Positions 17,285-25,923 of a DNA stretch of 64,000 nt are shown here, in pieces. The translations under genes were made by a program, and so were the position numbers. Numbering within the stretch: position 1 is the stretch's first letter; each line of letters starts with the position of its first letter. Below the pieces are notes generated by a model, which searched no databases, had not been told where the DNA came from, and saw nothing but the letters and a program-made list of their open reading frames with translations. The DNA is from an uncultured Rhodocyclaceae bacterium (lineage in GTDB: Bacteria; Pseudomonadota; Gammaproteobacteria; Burkholderiales; Rhodocyclaceae): NCBI GenBank assembly GCA_907163075.1, contig CAJQTY010000001.1, positions 3,224,001-3,288,000 on the forward strand. Reading direction: 5' to 3'.

Positions 17285-18931
17285 CTACATATTCGGATAA
17301 TTCGGCCCTTCGCCGCCTTGCGGCACCACCCACGTGATGTTCTGCGTTGGGTCCTTGATATCGCAGGTCTTGCAATGCACGCAGTTTTGCGCGTTGATCT
17401 GCAGGCGGGGATTTCCGCCGGCGTCGTCGCGCACGATTTCGTACACGCCGGCCGGACAGTAGCGTTGTTCGGGAGCGTCGTAGAGCGCCAGATTGATGCC
17501 GATCGGCACGGACGCATCCTTGAGCGTCAGGTGGCACGGCTGGTCTTCCTCATGGTTCGTGTTCGAAAGATAGACCGACGACAGACGGTCGAAGGTAATC
17601 ACGCCATCAGGCTTGGGATAGACGATGGGCCGGCAATCGGCCGCCTTCTTCAGCTTGGCGTGATCGGGTCCCGAATGGTGAAGCGTCCACGGTGCTTTCC
17701 CGCGCAGCAGCGTCTGGTCGATACCGAGCATCAGACTGCCCAGATAAAGTCCTTTGGCCATCAAGGGCTTGAAGTTGCGCGCCTTGTGCAGTTCTTCAAA
17801 CAGCCAGCTCTGGCGGAAAGCTTCAGGATAGGCCGCCAGTTCATCGCCGCTGCGCCCGGCGGCGACGGCGTCGAAGCAGGCTTCGGCGGCCAGCGCCCCG
17901 GACTTGATCGCGCTGTGCGAACCCTTGATGCGCGACGCATTCAGGAAACCGGCATCGTCGCCGATTAGCGCGCCGCCCGGAAAAACAAGCCTGGGCAACG
18001 ATTGCAGGCCGCCGGCCGTGATCGCGCGGGCGCCGTAGGCGATACGTTTGCCGCCTTCGAGAAACACGCGCAGGGCCGGATGCGTCTTGAGGCGCTGCGC
18101 TTCTTCGTAGGGCGAGAGAAACGGGTTGCTGTAGCCCAGCCCGGTGACCATGCCCACTGAAACCTGGTTGCCTTCCATGTGATACATGAAACCGCCGCCA
18201 TAGGTCTGCGCATCGAGCGGCCAGCCGCCGGTGTGGATGACGAGGCCGGCCTGGTGTTTCTCCGGCTGCACCTCCCACAGTTCCTTCAGACCGATGCCGT
18301 AGACCTGCGGATCGGAGCCTTCGCGCAGACGAAATTTCTCTTCGAGCTGCTTGCCGAGCTGGCCGCGACAGCCCTCGGCAAATAGCGTGTATTTAGCGTG
18401 TAGTTCCATGCCCGGCTGGTAGGCCGGCCCATGACTGCCATCCTTGAGCAGCCCCATGTCGCCGGTGGCCATGCCCTTGACCGAGCCGTCCTCGTTGTAG
18501 AGCACCTCGGCGCCGGCAAATCCGGGATAAATCTCGACTCCAAGCGACTCCGCCTGCTGACCAAGCCAGCGGCAAACGTTGCCCAGGCTGATGACGTAGT
18601 TGCCGGCGTTGTGGAAACACCCGGGCAGCATCCAGTTGGGGATCTGAAAACTGCCACTTTCGTTGAGGATGAGGAAACGGTCTTCGCTGACCGGCGCCTT
18701 GAGCGGTGCGCCGAGCTCCTGCCAGTCCGGAAACAGTTCGGCCAGCGCGCGCGGATCCATCACCGCGCCGGAGAGGATATGGCCACCGATTTCGGCGGAC
18801 TTCTCGATCAGGCAGACGTTGATTTCACTCGATTTCTGTGCAGCGAGCTGCTTGAGATGAATCGCTGCGGAAAGGCCCGCCGGGCCGCCACCAACGATCA
18901 CGACGTCGTATTCCATGGATTCGCGTTGCAT
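17285..18931 (-). CDS. Electron transfer flavoprotein-ubiquinone oxidoreductase
   Basis: A 548-aa membrane-associated iron-sulfur flavoprotein that passes electrons from reduced ETF to ubiquinone. The N-terminus MEYDVVIVGGGPAGLSAAIHL is the FAD-binding Rossmann motif. The middle carries GALIGDDAGFLNASRIKGSH. The C-terminal ferredoxin-like domain has the four 4Fe-4S cysteines in CPAGVYE and CVHCKTCDIKDP. The start at 18931 has a GAGGAAA site; a longer frame back to 19156 would cover the promoter. The length fits bacterial ETF-QO. It faces the HDOD gene, and its promoter carries a site like the TetR operators at etfBA. Confidence 0.93.
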   Translation of the reverse strand: MQRESMEYDVVIVGGGPAGLSAAIHLKQLAAQKSSEINVCLIEKSAEIGGHILSGAVMDPRALAELFPDWQELGAPLKAPVSEDRFLILNESGSFQIPNWMLPGCFHNAGNYVISLGNVCRWLGQQAESLGVEIYPGFAGAEVLYNEDGSVKGMATGDMGLLKDGSHGPAYQPGMELHAKYTLFAEGCRGQLGKQLEEKFRLREGSDPQVYGIGLKELWEVQPEKHQAGLVIHTGGWPLDAQTYGGGFMYHMEGNQVSVGMVTGLGYSNPFLSPYEEAQRLKTHPALRVFLEGGKRIAYGARAITAGGLQSLPRLVFPGGALIGDDAGFLNASRIKGSHSAIKSGALAAEACFDAVAAGRSGDELAAYPEAFRQSWLFEELHKARNFKPLMAKGLYLGSLMLGIDQTLLRGKAPWTLHHSGPDHAKLKKAADCRPIVYPKPDGVITFDRLSSVYLSNTNHEEDQPCHLTLKDASVPIGINLALYDAPEQRYCPAGVYEIVRDDAGGNPRLQINAQNCVHCKTCDIKDPTQNITWVVPQGGEGPNYPNM

Positions 18932-18987
18932 CGGTTTCCTCGCTGCCGCAATGGCGTTGTGCTGCACTTCGGTTGTGATGTGCTTTT

Positions 18988-19026
18988 TACTACGGTATCG
19001 TATGGAATAAGACGTGCGGGCGTCAA
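18988..19026 (-). promoter_or_regulatory. ETF-QO promoter with TetR-type half-site palindrome
   Basis: Reading the minus strand, TTGACG (19021-19026), an 18-base spacer and TACGAT (18997-19002) form a sigma-70-like promoter. CCATAC-GATACC-GTAGTA (19005-18988) overlaps the -10 box: the left arm matches the etfBA operators perfectly, the right arm only in GTA. The relative position is the same as at etfBA copy 1. Confidence 0.5.
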
Positions 19027-19406
19027 GTCGCCAACGGCATAAAGGGTTCTGATCGATCAGGCAGACCGACCGGGAGACACGTAAATGTCGCAGCCGTTTG
19101 CATCCGTTTGGCCCAAATGAATACCAAATGTGACCAAGCACGGCCAGGAGAAGCAACGGGTGCTTGAAGGAAGTTTGCCAACATCGATTACTTCAAGCGT
19201 TGCGTCATAAACGGTTTAATATTCAGATGCAGACGATAAGATTCAACCTGCAATTGTTGCTTAGCCAGGACTCTACCGGCCCTTGATGCTCGTAGGCAGC
19301 CGGTTTCCTAAGCACAGAAGCAGCACTGTAGGGCGAATCCCCGGTATTTGAGCAGCAGCGGGCACCCAATCCGACTATTCAATTTTTGTAGAGAAGGAGA
19401 GAAGCT
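19027..19406. other. Leader region of the second etfBA copy
   Basis: About 380 bases with no gene. I find no CCATAC-N6-GTATGG palindrome here, in contrast to copy 1. An AAGGAGAG site lies just before the TTG start. No riboswitch or clear promoter was recognised. Confidence 0.5.
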
Positions 19407-21080
19407 TTGAAGATCCTCGTTTCCGTCAAGCGGGTAGTAGATTACAACGTCAAAGTTCGCGTCAAGGCGGACGGGACTGGTGTTGATGTCGCCAATGCCA
19501 AGATGTCGATGAATCCTTTTGATGAAATTGCCGTTGAAGAAGCGGTGCGTCTGAAGGAAGCTGGAATTGCGACCGAAGTCGTGGCCGTTTCTGCGGGTAT
19601 CGCCAACTGCCAGGAAACGCTGCGCACGGCGCTGGCGATCGGCGCCGACCGCGGCATCCTGATCGAAACCGACGTCGAACTGCAGCCTCTCGCCGTAGCC
19701 AAACTGCTCAAGGCCGTGTGCGAAAAAGAACAGCCGCAGATCATTATTTGCGGCAAGCAGGCCATCGACGACGACGCCAACCAGACCGGACAGATGCTCG
19801 CTGCACTGATGGACTGGCCGCAGGCCGCCTTCGCCTCCAAAGTCATCGTAGCGAACGGCAAAGCGACGGTAACACGCGAAATCGACGGCGGCCTCGAAAC
19901 AATCGAAATCGCCTTGCCCGCGGTAATCACCACCGACCTGCGCCTCAACGAACCGCGATATGCGACGCTCCCCAACATCATGAAGGCCAAGAAGAAACCG
20001 CTGGAAACCCTCACGCCCGAAGCCCTGGGCATTGATGTTTCTCCCCGTTTGAAGACCCTCAAGGTAGCTGAACCGGCGAAGCGTGCGGCCGGTATCAAAG
20101 TGGCCGATGTCGCTGAACTGGTCGCCAAACTGAAGAATGAAGGAGTAATCGCATGAGTTGCCTGGTTATCGCCGAACACGACAACACCTCGCTCAAGTCC
20201 TCCACACTCAATGCCGTCACGGCCGCGGCAAAGATCGGAGGAGAGCTACATCTTCTCGTCGCCGGATGCGCTTGCACTTCCGTTGCCGACAGCGCCGCAC
20301 GAATCGTCGGCGTGACCAAGGTACTGCTGGCCGATGCGCCGCACTACGCAGATCAATCGCCGGAAAACATTGCAGCGCTGGTCCTGGCCCAGGCTACCGG
20401 CTTTAGCCATGTGCTCGCGCCCGCAACGACAGCGGGCAAGAATTTGATGCCACGTGTCGCCGCCAGGCTCGATGTCGCCCAGATTTCTGAAATTGTAGCG
20501 ATCGAGTCGGCCGACACCTTCGTGCGCCCGATCTACGCCGGCAACGTACTGGCGACGGTGCAGTCATCCGATGCGGTCAAGGTCATCACCGTGCGCACCA
20601 CCGCGTTTGAGGCGGCTGGCGAAGGTGGCTCGGCCGCCATCGAGAAGGTCACCGCGCAGGCTGATCGGGGCCAGAGCAGGCTGGTTTCCCGCGAGCTGAC
20701 CCAATCCGCGCGCCCCGAACTGGCGGCGGCCAAGATCGTTGTTTCCGGTGGGCGTGGTCTGGGCAGCGGCGAGAGCTACCACCGAGTCCTTGAACCGCTG
20801 GCCGACAAGCTCGGCGCCGCCATGGGTGCGTCACGCGCGGCGGTCGATGCCGGCTACGTACAGAACGATTACCAGGTCGGACAAACCGGCAAGATCGTTG
20901 CGCCGCAACTCTACATCGCGGTCGGCATTTCCGGCGCCATCCAGCATCTGGCGGGAATGAAGGAAAGCCGTGTGATCGTGGCCATCAACAAGGATGCCGA
21001 TGCGCCGATCTTCCAGGTCGCCGATTATGGACTCGTCGGCGATCTTTTCGAGCTTGTGCCGGAACTGACCGCAGCGCTGT
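19406..21080 (+). repeat. 1,675-bp exact duplication, copy 2 (etfBA)
   Basis: Second copy of 12726-14400, in direct orientation. Three translated frames on both strands are identical between copies, which supports identity at the nucleotide level, including silent sites. Confidence 0.9.
19407..20156 (+). CDS. etfB: Electron transfer flavoprotein beta subunit, copy 2
   Basis: Identical in sequence to copy 1, including its TTG start, but with an unrelated leader and its own GAAGGAGAG ribosome-binding site. It lies divergently from ETF-QO, 475 bases away. The lack of the TetR-type palindromes implies separate control. Its product should be interchangeable with copy 1. Confidence 0.93.
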   Translation: MKILVSVKRVVDYNVKVRVKADGTGVDVANAKMSMNPFDEIAVEEAVRLKEAGIATEVVAVSAGIANCQETLRTALAIGADRGILIETDVELQPLAVAKLLKAVCEKEQPQIIICGKQAIDDDANQTGQMLAALMDWPQAAFASKVIVANGKATVTREIDGGLETIEIALPAVITTDLRLNEPRYATLPNIMKAKKKPLETLTPEALGIDVSPRLKTLKVAEPAKRAAGIKVADVAELVAKLKNEGVIA

Positions 21081-21082
21081 AG
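20153..21082 (+). CDS. etfA: Electron transfer flavoprotein alpha subunit, copy 2
   Basis: The protein is identical to copy 1; only the stop codon differs (TAG instead of TGA). No acyl-CoA dehydrogenase follows; instead a decayed transposase fragment begins about 100 bases downstream. The ATGA overlap with etfB is kept. Confidence 0.93.
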   Translation: MSCLVIAEHDNTSLKSSTLNAVTAAAKIGGELHLLVAGCACTSVADSAARIVGVTKVLLADAPHYADQSPENIAALVLAQATGFSHVLAPATTAGKNLMPRVAARLDVAQISEIVAIESADTFVRPIYAGNVLATVQSSDAVKVITVRTTAFEAAGEGGSAAIEKVTAQADRGQSRLVSRELTQSARPELAAAKIVVSGGRGLGSGESYHRVLEPLADKLGAAMGASRAAVDAGYVQNDYQVGQTGKIVAPQLYIAVGISGAIQHLAGMKESRVIVAINKDADAPIFQVADYGLVGDLFELVPELTAAL

Positions 21083-21186
21083 CGGGCGGCAGGAAATCTT
21101 GCGAACTTTCCAAACGCTCGATCGCTGGCTCAAGCAAACGCCGCGTTGAATACACCGGAACGGAATGACAGTCGCCGTTGGCGGCT

Positions 21187-21345
21187 GTCAGGACCGGTGC
21201 GCCGAAATCGATGAGTGGTCTGTTCCAGAGCCACCGGCGCAACAGGGAGAAGATGGCCGAAACCGTCTCGGGCAGCCAGTACCAGCGGCTCCACCACATG
21301 CTGGGCGAATCGGCTTAGGATCGCCGCGGCGTGCGCCGGCAGCGG
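21187..21345 (+). pseudogene. Transposase N-terminal fragment (IS701/IS4-like), decayed
   Basis: In the frame of the ATG at 21211 the sequence reads MSGLFQSHRRNREKMAE, then VSGSQYQRLHHMLGESA, a stop (TAG, 21316-21318) and DRRGV. This matches the N-terminal block of IS701-type DDE transposases, which usually reads GLLQ-x-x-x-R-K-N-x-E-x-M-A-E ... LQHFLS-x-S-P-W-D; the TAG replaces the Trp codon. The remainder of the transposase is missing. Assignment rests on remembered family patterns only. Confidence 0.5.
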
Positions 21346-21471
21346 ATTGCCGACGCCACTGCCCATTTCGGCGATGCCTTTAGTTGGGGGGAGAAACCGG
21401 ACGGTTTGGAGGGCGGGGAATCGGCCTGAAACGCCCGTGCTTACTAACCCTTGCCGCCATGCCACGATGCC

Positions 21472-22152
21472 TTACTGCGTGGGCGCCGAGACAACCCACA
21501 CCCGGCGATCATGGACGTCGTTCCAGTCGTAGCCAAGGTCGACCAGCATGCCGCCGATGAAAAACTTGGCATTGGTCAGGCCATCGAGCCAGGCGTTCTG
21601 GTACTGGGCGCCGTTGGGGAAGAGGGTGCCGGGGGGCGTCGGGCCATCGGTCCGCACCGCGCCGCTATTCTTGTCGCCGGGCCAGTACAGCCGGCGGCCC
21701 CAGTTGGGAATCTGGAACATTGGCATGTTCTTGATCTTGGGGTACATCTCGCGGGTGCAAATGACCAGATCGCTGAAGCTGCGACCATCCTTGGCCGTTT
21801 TCCAGAGACGGACATCAAAGGTCACGCAATCGGTGTCGCGCAGGGTGTTCTGAACAGCCGTGGAGGCAAAGACGCCGGGGCTGGCCGACTTGATGGTGAT
21901 CGCTACCCGCGGGAAGCGCTCCGGGTTGCGCGTGTCGGTAATGGGGTATTTCTTGAAAATGCCGTCCAGTTCGCTGCCGGCAATTTCCTTGCGCCCGTTT
22001 GCCCCGCCGTTCTGCGCCCGGCTCCTTTCCGCCGCCTTGGCCAGTTCCGCCTTGAGGTTGGCACCCGCTTCGTCCAGCGACGCACATCCCGCAAACAACA
22101 ACGGCGTAACCAACAACAGCCCCTTAAACTTTGATGACAGTGAATGTTTCAT
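21472..22152 (-). CDS. Putative lipoprotein of unknown function (226 aa)
   Basis: The ATG at 22152 begins a lipoprotein signal (MKHSLSSKFKGLLLV...LLFAGC) with the lipidated Cys near residue 23, so the protein should be anchored in the envelope. The mature part has a helical charged segment followed by a mixed domain (DCVTFDVRLWKTAKDGRSF, FQIPNWGRRLYWPGD). I do not recognise the family. The longer frame back to 22233 would bury the signal peptide and is rejected. It is downstream of, and on the same strand as, the TVP38-FAD fusion gene, but two hairpins separate them. Confidence 0.7.
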   Translation of the reverse strand: MKHSLSSKFKGLLLVTPLLFAGCASLDEAGANLKAELAKAAERSRAQNGGANGRKEIAGSELDGIFKKYPITDTRNPERFPRVAITIKSASPGVFASTAVQNTLRDTDCVTFDVRLWKTAKDGRSFSDLVICTREMYPKIKNMPMFQIPNWGRRLYWPGDKNSGAVRTDGPTPPGTLFPNGAQYQNAWLDGLTNAKFFIGGMLVDLGYDWNDVHDRRVWVVSAPTQ

Positions 22153-22181
22153 GCCCGATTTTCCCGAAATGGTTTCGACCG

Positions 22182-22224
22182 CCAGCCGGCTTTGGCTGGT
22201 GACGGGACTCGAAGCAAGTCCCGT
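22182..22224 (-). terminator. Pair of hairpins downstream of the FAD oxidoreductase gene
   Basis: CCAGCC...GGCTGG (22182-22199) and ACGGGACT...AGTCCCGT (22202-22224) lie between the two minus-strand genes. They may end transcription of the upstream gene or form part of the lipoprotein leader. No long T-run follows, so a terminator role is uncertain. Confidence 0.4.
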
Positions 22225-22330
22225 TATGGGCATGACGTCGACGGTCGGGTAATGTCAGGGCAAACTTCAATAAGGGAGAATTAGGGCCTCAGATAGCGGT
22301 CGTTCGCGGGCGGTACCGCGAACCTGATTG

Positions 22331-24475
22331 TCATCCGCGGCGCCAGGCGTGAAAGCGCCCGACCCAGGCCAGCAGCCGCTGCGGCGCGTGTGCTTTTTTC
22401 CAGTTGCCTGCCGCGTATTTGTTGGCTTCAGCCAGCGTCGGGTAAATATGGATGGTGCCGAGAATCTTGTTCAGGCCGATGCCGTGGCGCATGGCCAGGA
22501 CGTATTCGGCGATCAGGTCGGCGGCGTGTTCGCCGACGATGGTGACGCCGAGAATCCTGTCCTTGCCCGGTACGGTGAGCACCTTGACGAAGCCGTGCGC
22601 CTCGCCGTCGGCAATTGCCCGGTCGAGATCGTCGATGCCATAGTGCGTGATTTCATAGGCGACCTGGCGTTCCTTCGCCTCCAGTTCATTGAGCCCGACG
22701 CGCGCAACTTCGGGGTCGATAAAGGTCGCCGACGGGATCACCGAATAATCGGCGCGGAACTTCCGGAACGGGTCGAATAGCGCATTGACGGCGGCGTACC
22801 ACGCCTGGTGGGCGGCGGTGTGAGTGAACTGGAAGGGGCCGGCGACGTCGCCAGCGGCGTAGATGTTGGGGTATTTGGTCTGCAGGAATTCGTTGGTTTC
22901 GATGGTGCGGCTGGCGGCGATGCCCAGTTCTTCGAGGCCGTAGCCCGTGAGATTGGCGGTCCGGCCGACGGCAACCAGCACGGCGTCGAAGGCGATGCGC
23001 ACGTCCTGGCCATCGTTTTCGGCGATCAGGATTTTTTCGCCGCCGTCGATCAGGAATTGTCTGGCCTGGTGATTGAGCCGCACGTCGATCCCCTCGGCCC
23101 GGAAGCGCTGCACGATCTGCTCCGAAACCTCCGGGTCCTCGCGCAGCAGCAGGCGCGGCGCCATTTCCACCAGCGTGACCTGGGCTCCGAGGCGGGCAAA
23201 GGCTTGCGTCAGCTCGGCGCCGATCGGCCCGCCGCCGAGAACGACGAGGCGCTTTGGCAGTTCGCGCAGTTCCCAGACGGTGTCGGAAGTCAGGTAGCCG
23301 ATCTCTTCGATGCCGGGTATTGGCGGCACAAAAGGGTGTGCGCCGGTGGCGATGACGATGCTGCGTGCCGACAGCCGCTGGCGTTCGCCGTCATCGCGAA
23401 CAATGTCCACCTCCCACGGCGAAACCAGCTTCGCCGTACCGGCGATGACCTCGACGCCGAGCGCGCTGTAGCGTTCAGCTGAGTCGTGCGGCTCGACGCT
23501 CCTGATGACCCGGTGCACGCGGTCCATGACTTCGGCGAATTCGAACTCGGCCGTGGCCGTGCGAATGCCGAACTCCGGTGCGCGCTGCATGTGCGCGAGC
23601 AGGCGGGCCGAGCGGATCAGCGCCTTGGACGGAACGCAGCCGGTATTCAGGCAGTCGCCGCCGAGCTTGTGCTTCTCGATCAGCGTTACCCTGGCCTTGA
23701 CCGCCGCCGCGATATAGGCCGTCACCAGCCCGGCCGAGCCGCCGCCGATGACGATCAGGTTGCGCTCGAAGCGTCCCGGCTTCTTCCAGCCGGCATAGAC
23801 TTTGTGCGCCCCGACGGCCTCGGCGATCCTCCGCGCGATCAGCGGAAAGAGGCCGAGCAGGACGAAGGAGCCGAGCAGGGCGGGCGAGAGGATTCCCGAC
23901 ATTGACTCGATTCTGGCCAGTTGCGTGCCGGCGTTCACGTAGACCACCGTCCCGGCGAGCATGCCGATCTGGCTCACCCAGTAGAAGGTCCGCGTCCGCA
24001 TCGGCGTCAGTCCCATCAGCAGGTTGATGACGAAGAAAGGGAACACGGGGACCAGGCGCAGCGTGAAGAGATAGAAACCGCCATCCTTGCCGACGCCGGC
24101 ATTGATGACGCGCAGGCGGTCGCCGAAATGCCGCTGCACCCAGTCGCGCAGCAGGAAGCGCGAGGCCAGGAAGGCGAGGGTGGCGCCCAGCGACGAGGCG
24201 AAGGAGACCAGCAGCAGCCCCCAGAACAGGCCGAACACCGCGCCGCCGACCAGCGTCATCACCGTCGCGCCGGGCACTGACAAGGCGGTTACCGCGACGT
24301 AGGAGACAAAGTAGAGCAGGGCCGCGGCCACCGGCTGCGCGGCGCGCCAGTCCTCGATCGCCGCCTGCCGGCTCTGGAAATAGTCGAGGCTGAGGAAGCG
24401 TCCGAGATCGAGGCCGAAGTAGGCCAGGAGCAGGCCGCCAAGCGCGGCGATCAAGAGCAGTCGTCGGGTGTTCAT
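22331..24475 (-). CDS. TVP38/DedA-like membrane domain fused to FAD disulfide oxidoreductase
   Basis: A 714-aa fusion. Residues 1-~225 form a TVP38/TMEM64-type membrane domain (about five hydrophobic helices; GATVMTLVGGAVFG and FTLRLVPVFPFFVINLLMG blocks). Residues ~238-710 form a class I pyridine-nucleotide disulfide oxidoreductase: FAD motif VIGGGSAG at 242, the redox pair Cys275-x4-Cys280 in GGDCLNTGCVPSKA, an NAD(P)H motif VVLGGGPIGAEL and YAAGDVAGPF. It resembles mercuric reductase but lacks the HMA domain and C-terminal Cys pair. The start at 24475 overlaps the upstream small ORF (ATGA). Its place in the arsS group suggests a role in metal(loid) or thiol redox chemistry at the membrane. 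Confidence 0.85.
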   Translation of the reverse strand: MNTRRLLLIAALGGLLLAYFGLDLGRFLSLDYFQSRQAAIEDWRAAQPVAAALLYFVSYVAVTALSVPGATVMTLVGGAVFGLFWGLLLVSFASSLGATLAFLASRFLLRDWVQRHFGDRLRVINAGVGKDGGFYLFTLRLVPVFPFFVINLLMGLTPMRTRTFYWVSQIGMLAGTVVYVNAGTQLARIESMSGILSPALLGSFVLLGLFPLIARRIAEAVGAHKVYAGWKKPGRFERNLIVIGGGSAGLVTAYIAAAVKARVTLIEKHKLGGDCLNTGCVPSKALIRSARLLAHMQRAPEFGIRTATAEFEFAEVMDRVHRVIRSVEPHDSAERYSALGVEVIAGTAKLVSPWEVDIVRDDGERQRLSARSIVIATGAHPFVPPIPGIEEIGYLTSDTVWELRELPKRLVVLGGGPIGAELTQAFARLGAQVTLVEMAPRLLLREDPEVSEQIVQRFRAEGIDVRLNHQARQFLIDGGEKILIAENDGQDVRIAFDAVLVAVGRTANLTGYGLEELGIAASRTIETNEFLQTKYPNIYAAGDVAGPFQFTHTAAHQAWYAAVNALFDPFRKFRADYSVIPSATFIDPEVARVGLNELEAKERQVAYEITHYGIDDLDRAIADGEAHGFVKVLTVPGKDRILGVTIVGEHAADLIAEYVLAMRHGIGLNKILGTIHIYPTLAEANKYAAGNWKKAHAPQRLLAWVGRFHAWRRG

Positions 24476-24705
24476 CTCAACATTCCGGATGCTTCGCGGC
24501 CGGCAGTGCTGTCCATGGCGTAATCCGGACCGTCGGTAATCCGCCGGAAACAGGATTGCCAGGCGGCGGAACCTTCGGGCCAGTTGATCAGCAAGCTTTC
24601 CTGCCAGGCTTTCCTGTCGTAGTGGATCGGCAGTGTATCGACGCCGGCCGCGCGCCGACGGCAAGCGTAGCGCACCGGGCATCGGCGGCCGGCTTCATTC
24701 ACGCC
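24472..24705 (-). pseudogene. Small ORF, probably an internally deleted gene
   Basis: A GTG-start frame of 77 aa begins VNEAGRRCPVRYA and ends DTLPIHYDRKAWQESLL, INWPEGSAAW, and a short tail. The two ends look like the N- and C-terminal parts of one larger phosphoesterase-like protein I associate with arsS neighbourhoods, joined after loss of the middle. That reading is from memory and unverified. The frame overlaps both neighbours (GTGA upstream, ATGA downstream), so it is translated in series with them if expressed. Confidence 0.4.
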
Positions 24706-24854
24706 GCGCCTTCGCGTACGGCGGGGCGACTGTGAGCGAGCAGAACGGGCAAGAAGAATCCGGCGGTGCACAGCAGGGGCAGTTCGTGCGCCGCCAGCCT
24801 GGGTTCCGGCAGGCGCCGGAATGACGAGGCCCGGATCAACCGGCCACTGGCCAT
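24699..24854 (-). CDS. Small ORF after arsS (51 aa)
   Basis: An ATG at 24854 follows GGGGAGAACGAA, a good ribosome-binding site, 14 bases after the arsS stop. The product begins MASGRLIRASSFRRL and has one hydrophobic stretch (ELPLLCTAGFFLPVLLA). It overlaps the next frame by four bases. It could be a real small membrane protein or another decayed gene end; nothing was recognised. Confidence 0.35.
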   Translation of the reverse strand: MASGRLIRASSFRRLPEPRLAAHELPLLCTAGFFLPVLLAHSRPAVREGAA

Positions 24855-24868
24855 TTCGTTCTCCCCGC

Positions 24869-25867
24869 TCAGGCGCCGCAGCTCGGCGCGGCGACGGTTT
24901 CGTCGCCTAGCGCGCCGCCGCAGCTCGATCCCTGTCCGGCCGTGCAGCCGTAGCAGTGATCGGCGACGCGAATGGCGTGCCCGTCGAGCGCGCCGCCGCC
25001 AAGCTCGGTGATATGCCGGCGCGGCCGGCCGGCGGCGGCAATCGGCAACCCCAGCTGCTGGTTGAAATCGCAGTCGTAGAGGTAGCCCTGCCAATCGACC
25101 GAGAGCAGGTTGCGGCACATTACGTGTTCCAGGTTTTCGTCGCGGTGCGCGCCGTGCAGTAGGCGCATGTAGCTGTTGAACTGGCCCTTGGAAATCAGCA
25201 TCGAGCCGAAGCGCTGGATCGGCATGTTGGTCAGCGTAAACAACTGGTTGAAGACGATGCCGAAGTTTTTGCCGAGATGTGCCTTGTAGGCCGCTTCAAG
25301 CGGACCCTGCGGCGGCGATAGACTCGGACCCTGCGGGTTGTAGACCAGGTTCAGGATCAGCTCGCCGCCCGGCGCGCCGTAACCCAGCGCGTTGAGGCGT
25401 TGCAGGCCCTTGATGCTGGCCGCGAAAGTACCCTTGCCGCGTTGCCTGTCGACGTTTTCCTCGAGATAGCATGGCATGGAGGCGACGACCTCGACGCGAT
25501 GTGCGGCGAGGAAATCGCCCAGATCGCCAAAGCCGGGCTCTTCGAGGATACTCAGGTTGCAGCGGTCGATGACCTTGAGGCCACGGCTGCGCGCGGCAAC
25601 GACCAGGCGGCGGAAGTGCGGGTTCAGCTCCGGCGCACCGCCGGTCAGGTCGAGTACCTTGAGCTCCGGGCTGGCCGCGGCAAAGTCGAGCAGGGCATCG
25701 ACCGTTTCGCCGCTCATTTCCTCCTTGCGCTGCGGCCCGGCATTGACGTGGCAATGCAGGCAGCTCTGGTTGCAGCGATAACCGAGGTTGACTTGCAGGA
25801 TTTCCACCGCCCGGCGCCGCAGCGCGGGGAAGTCGGTTTGGGCGAGAAGGGCGAGGGTGGCATGCAT
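24869..25867 (-). CDS. arsS: Arsenosugar biosynthesis radical SAM protein ArsS
   Basis: A 332-aa radical SAM enzyme proposed to form the 5'-deoxyadenosyl (arsenosugar precursor) adduct of methylated arsenic. The 4Fe-4S cysteines are Cys32, Cys36 and Cys39 in RCNQSCLHC. The family's SLSPPQGPLEAAYK, LFTLTNMPIQRFGS and CYGCTAGQGSSCGG blocks are present; the last supplies extra cysteines near the C-terminus. The start at 25867 gives the normal N-terminus. It follows prpB by 57 bases and heads the small-ORF/TVP38 group. No arsenic methyltransferase or arsR is seen nearby. Confidence 0.87.
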   Translation of the reverse strand: MHATLALLAQTDFPALRRRAVEILQVNLGYRCNQSCLHCHVNAGPQRKEEMSGETVDALLDFAAASPELKVLDLTGGAPELNPHFRRLVVAARSRGLKVIDRCNLSILEEPGFGDLGDFLAAHRVEVVASMPCYLEENVDRQRGKGTFAASIKGLQRLNALGYGAPGGELILNLVYNPQGPSLSPPQGPLEAAYKAHLGKNFGIVFNQLFTLTNMPIQRFGSMLISKGQFNSYMRLLHGAHRDENLEHVMCRNLLSVDWQGYLYDCDFNQQLGLPIAAAGRPRRHITELGGGALDGHAIRVADHCYGCTAGQGSSCGGALGDETVAAPSCGA

Positions 25868-25923
25868 TGGTTTGGCCTTTCCGGTTGATCGTATCCACTT
25901 GGTCGGCCGAGGGCCGGGTTTCC

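Noticed and set aside
19157-19406. Riboswitch in the leader of etfBA copy 2
   Set aside because: I could not match any conserved core (cobalamin, TPP, FMN, SAM).
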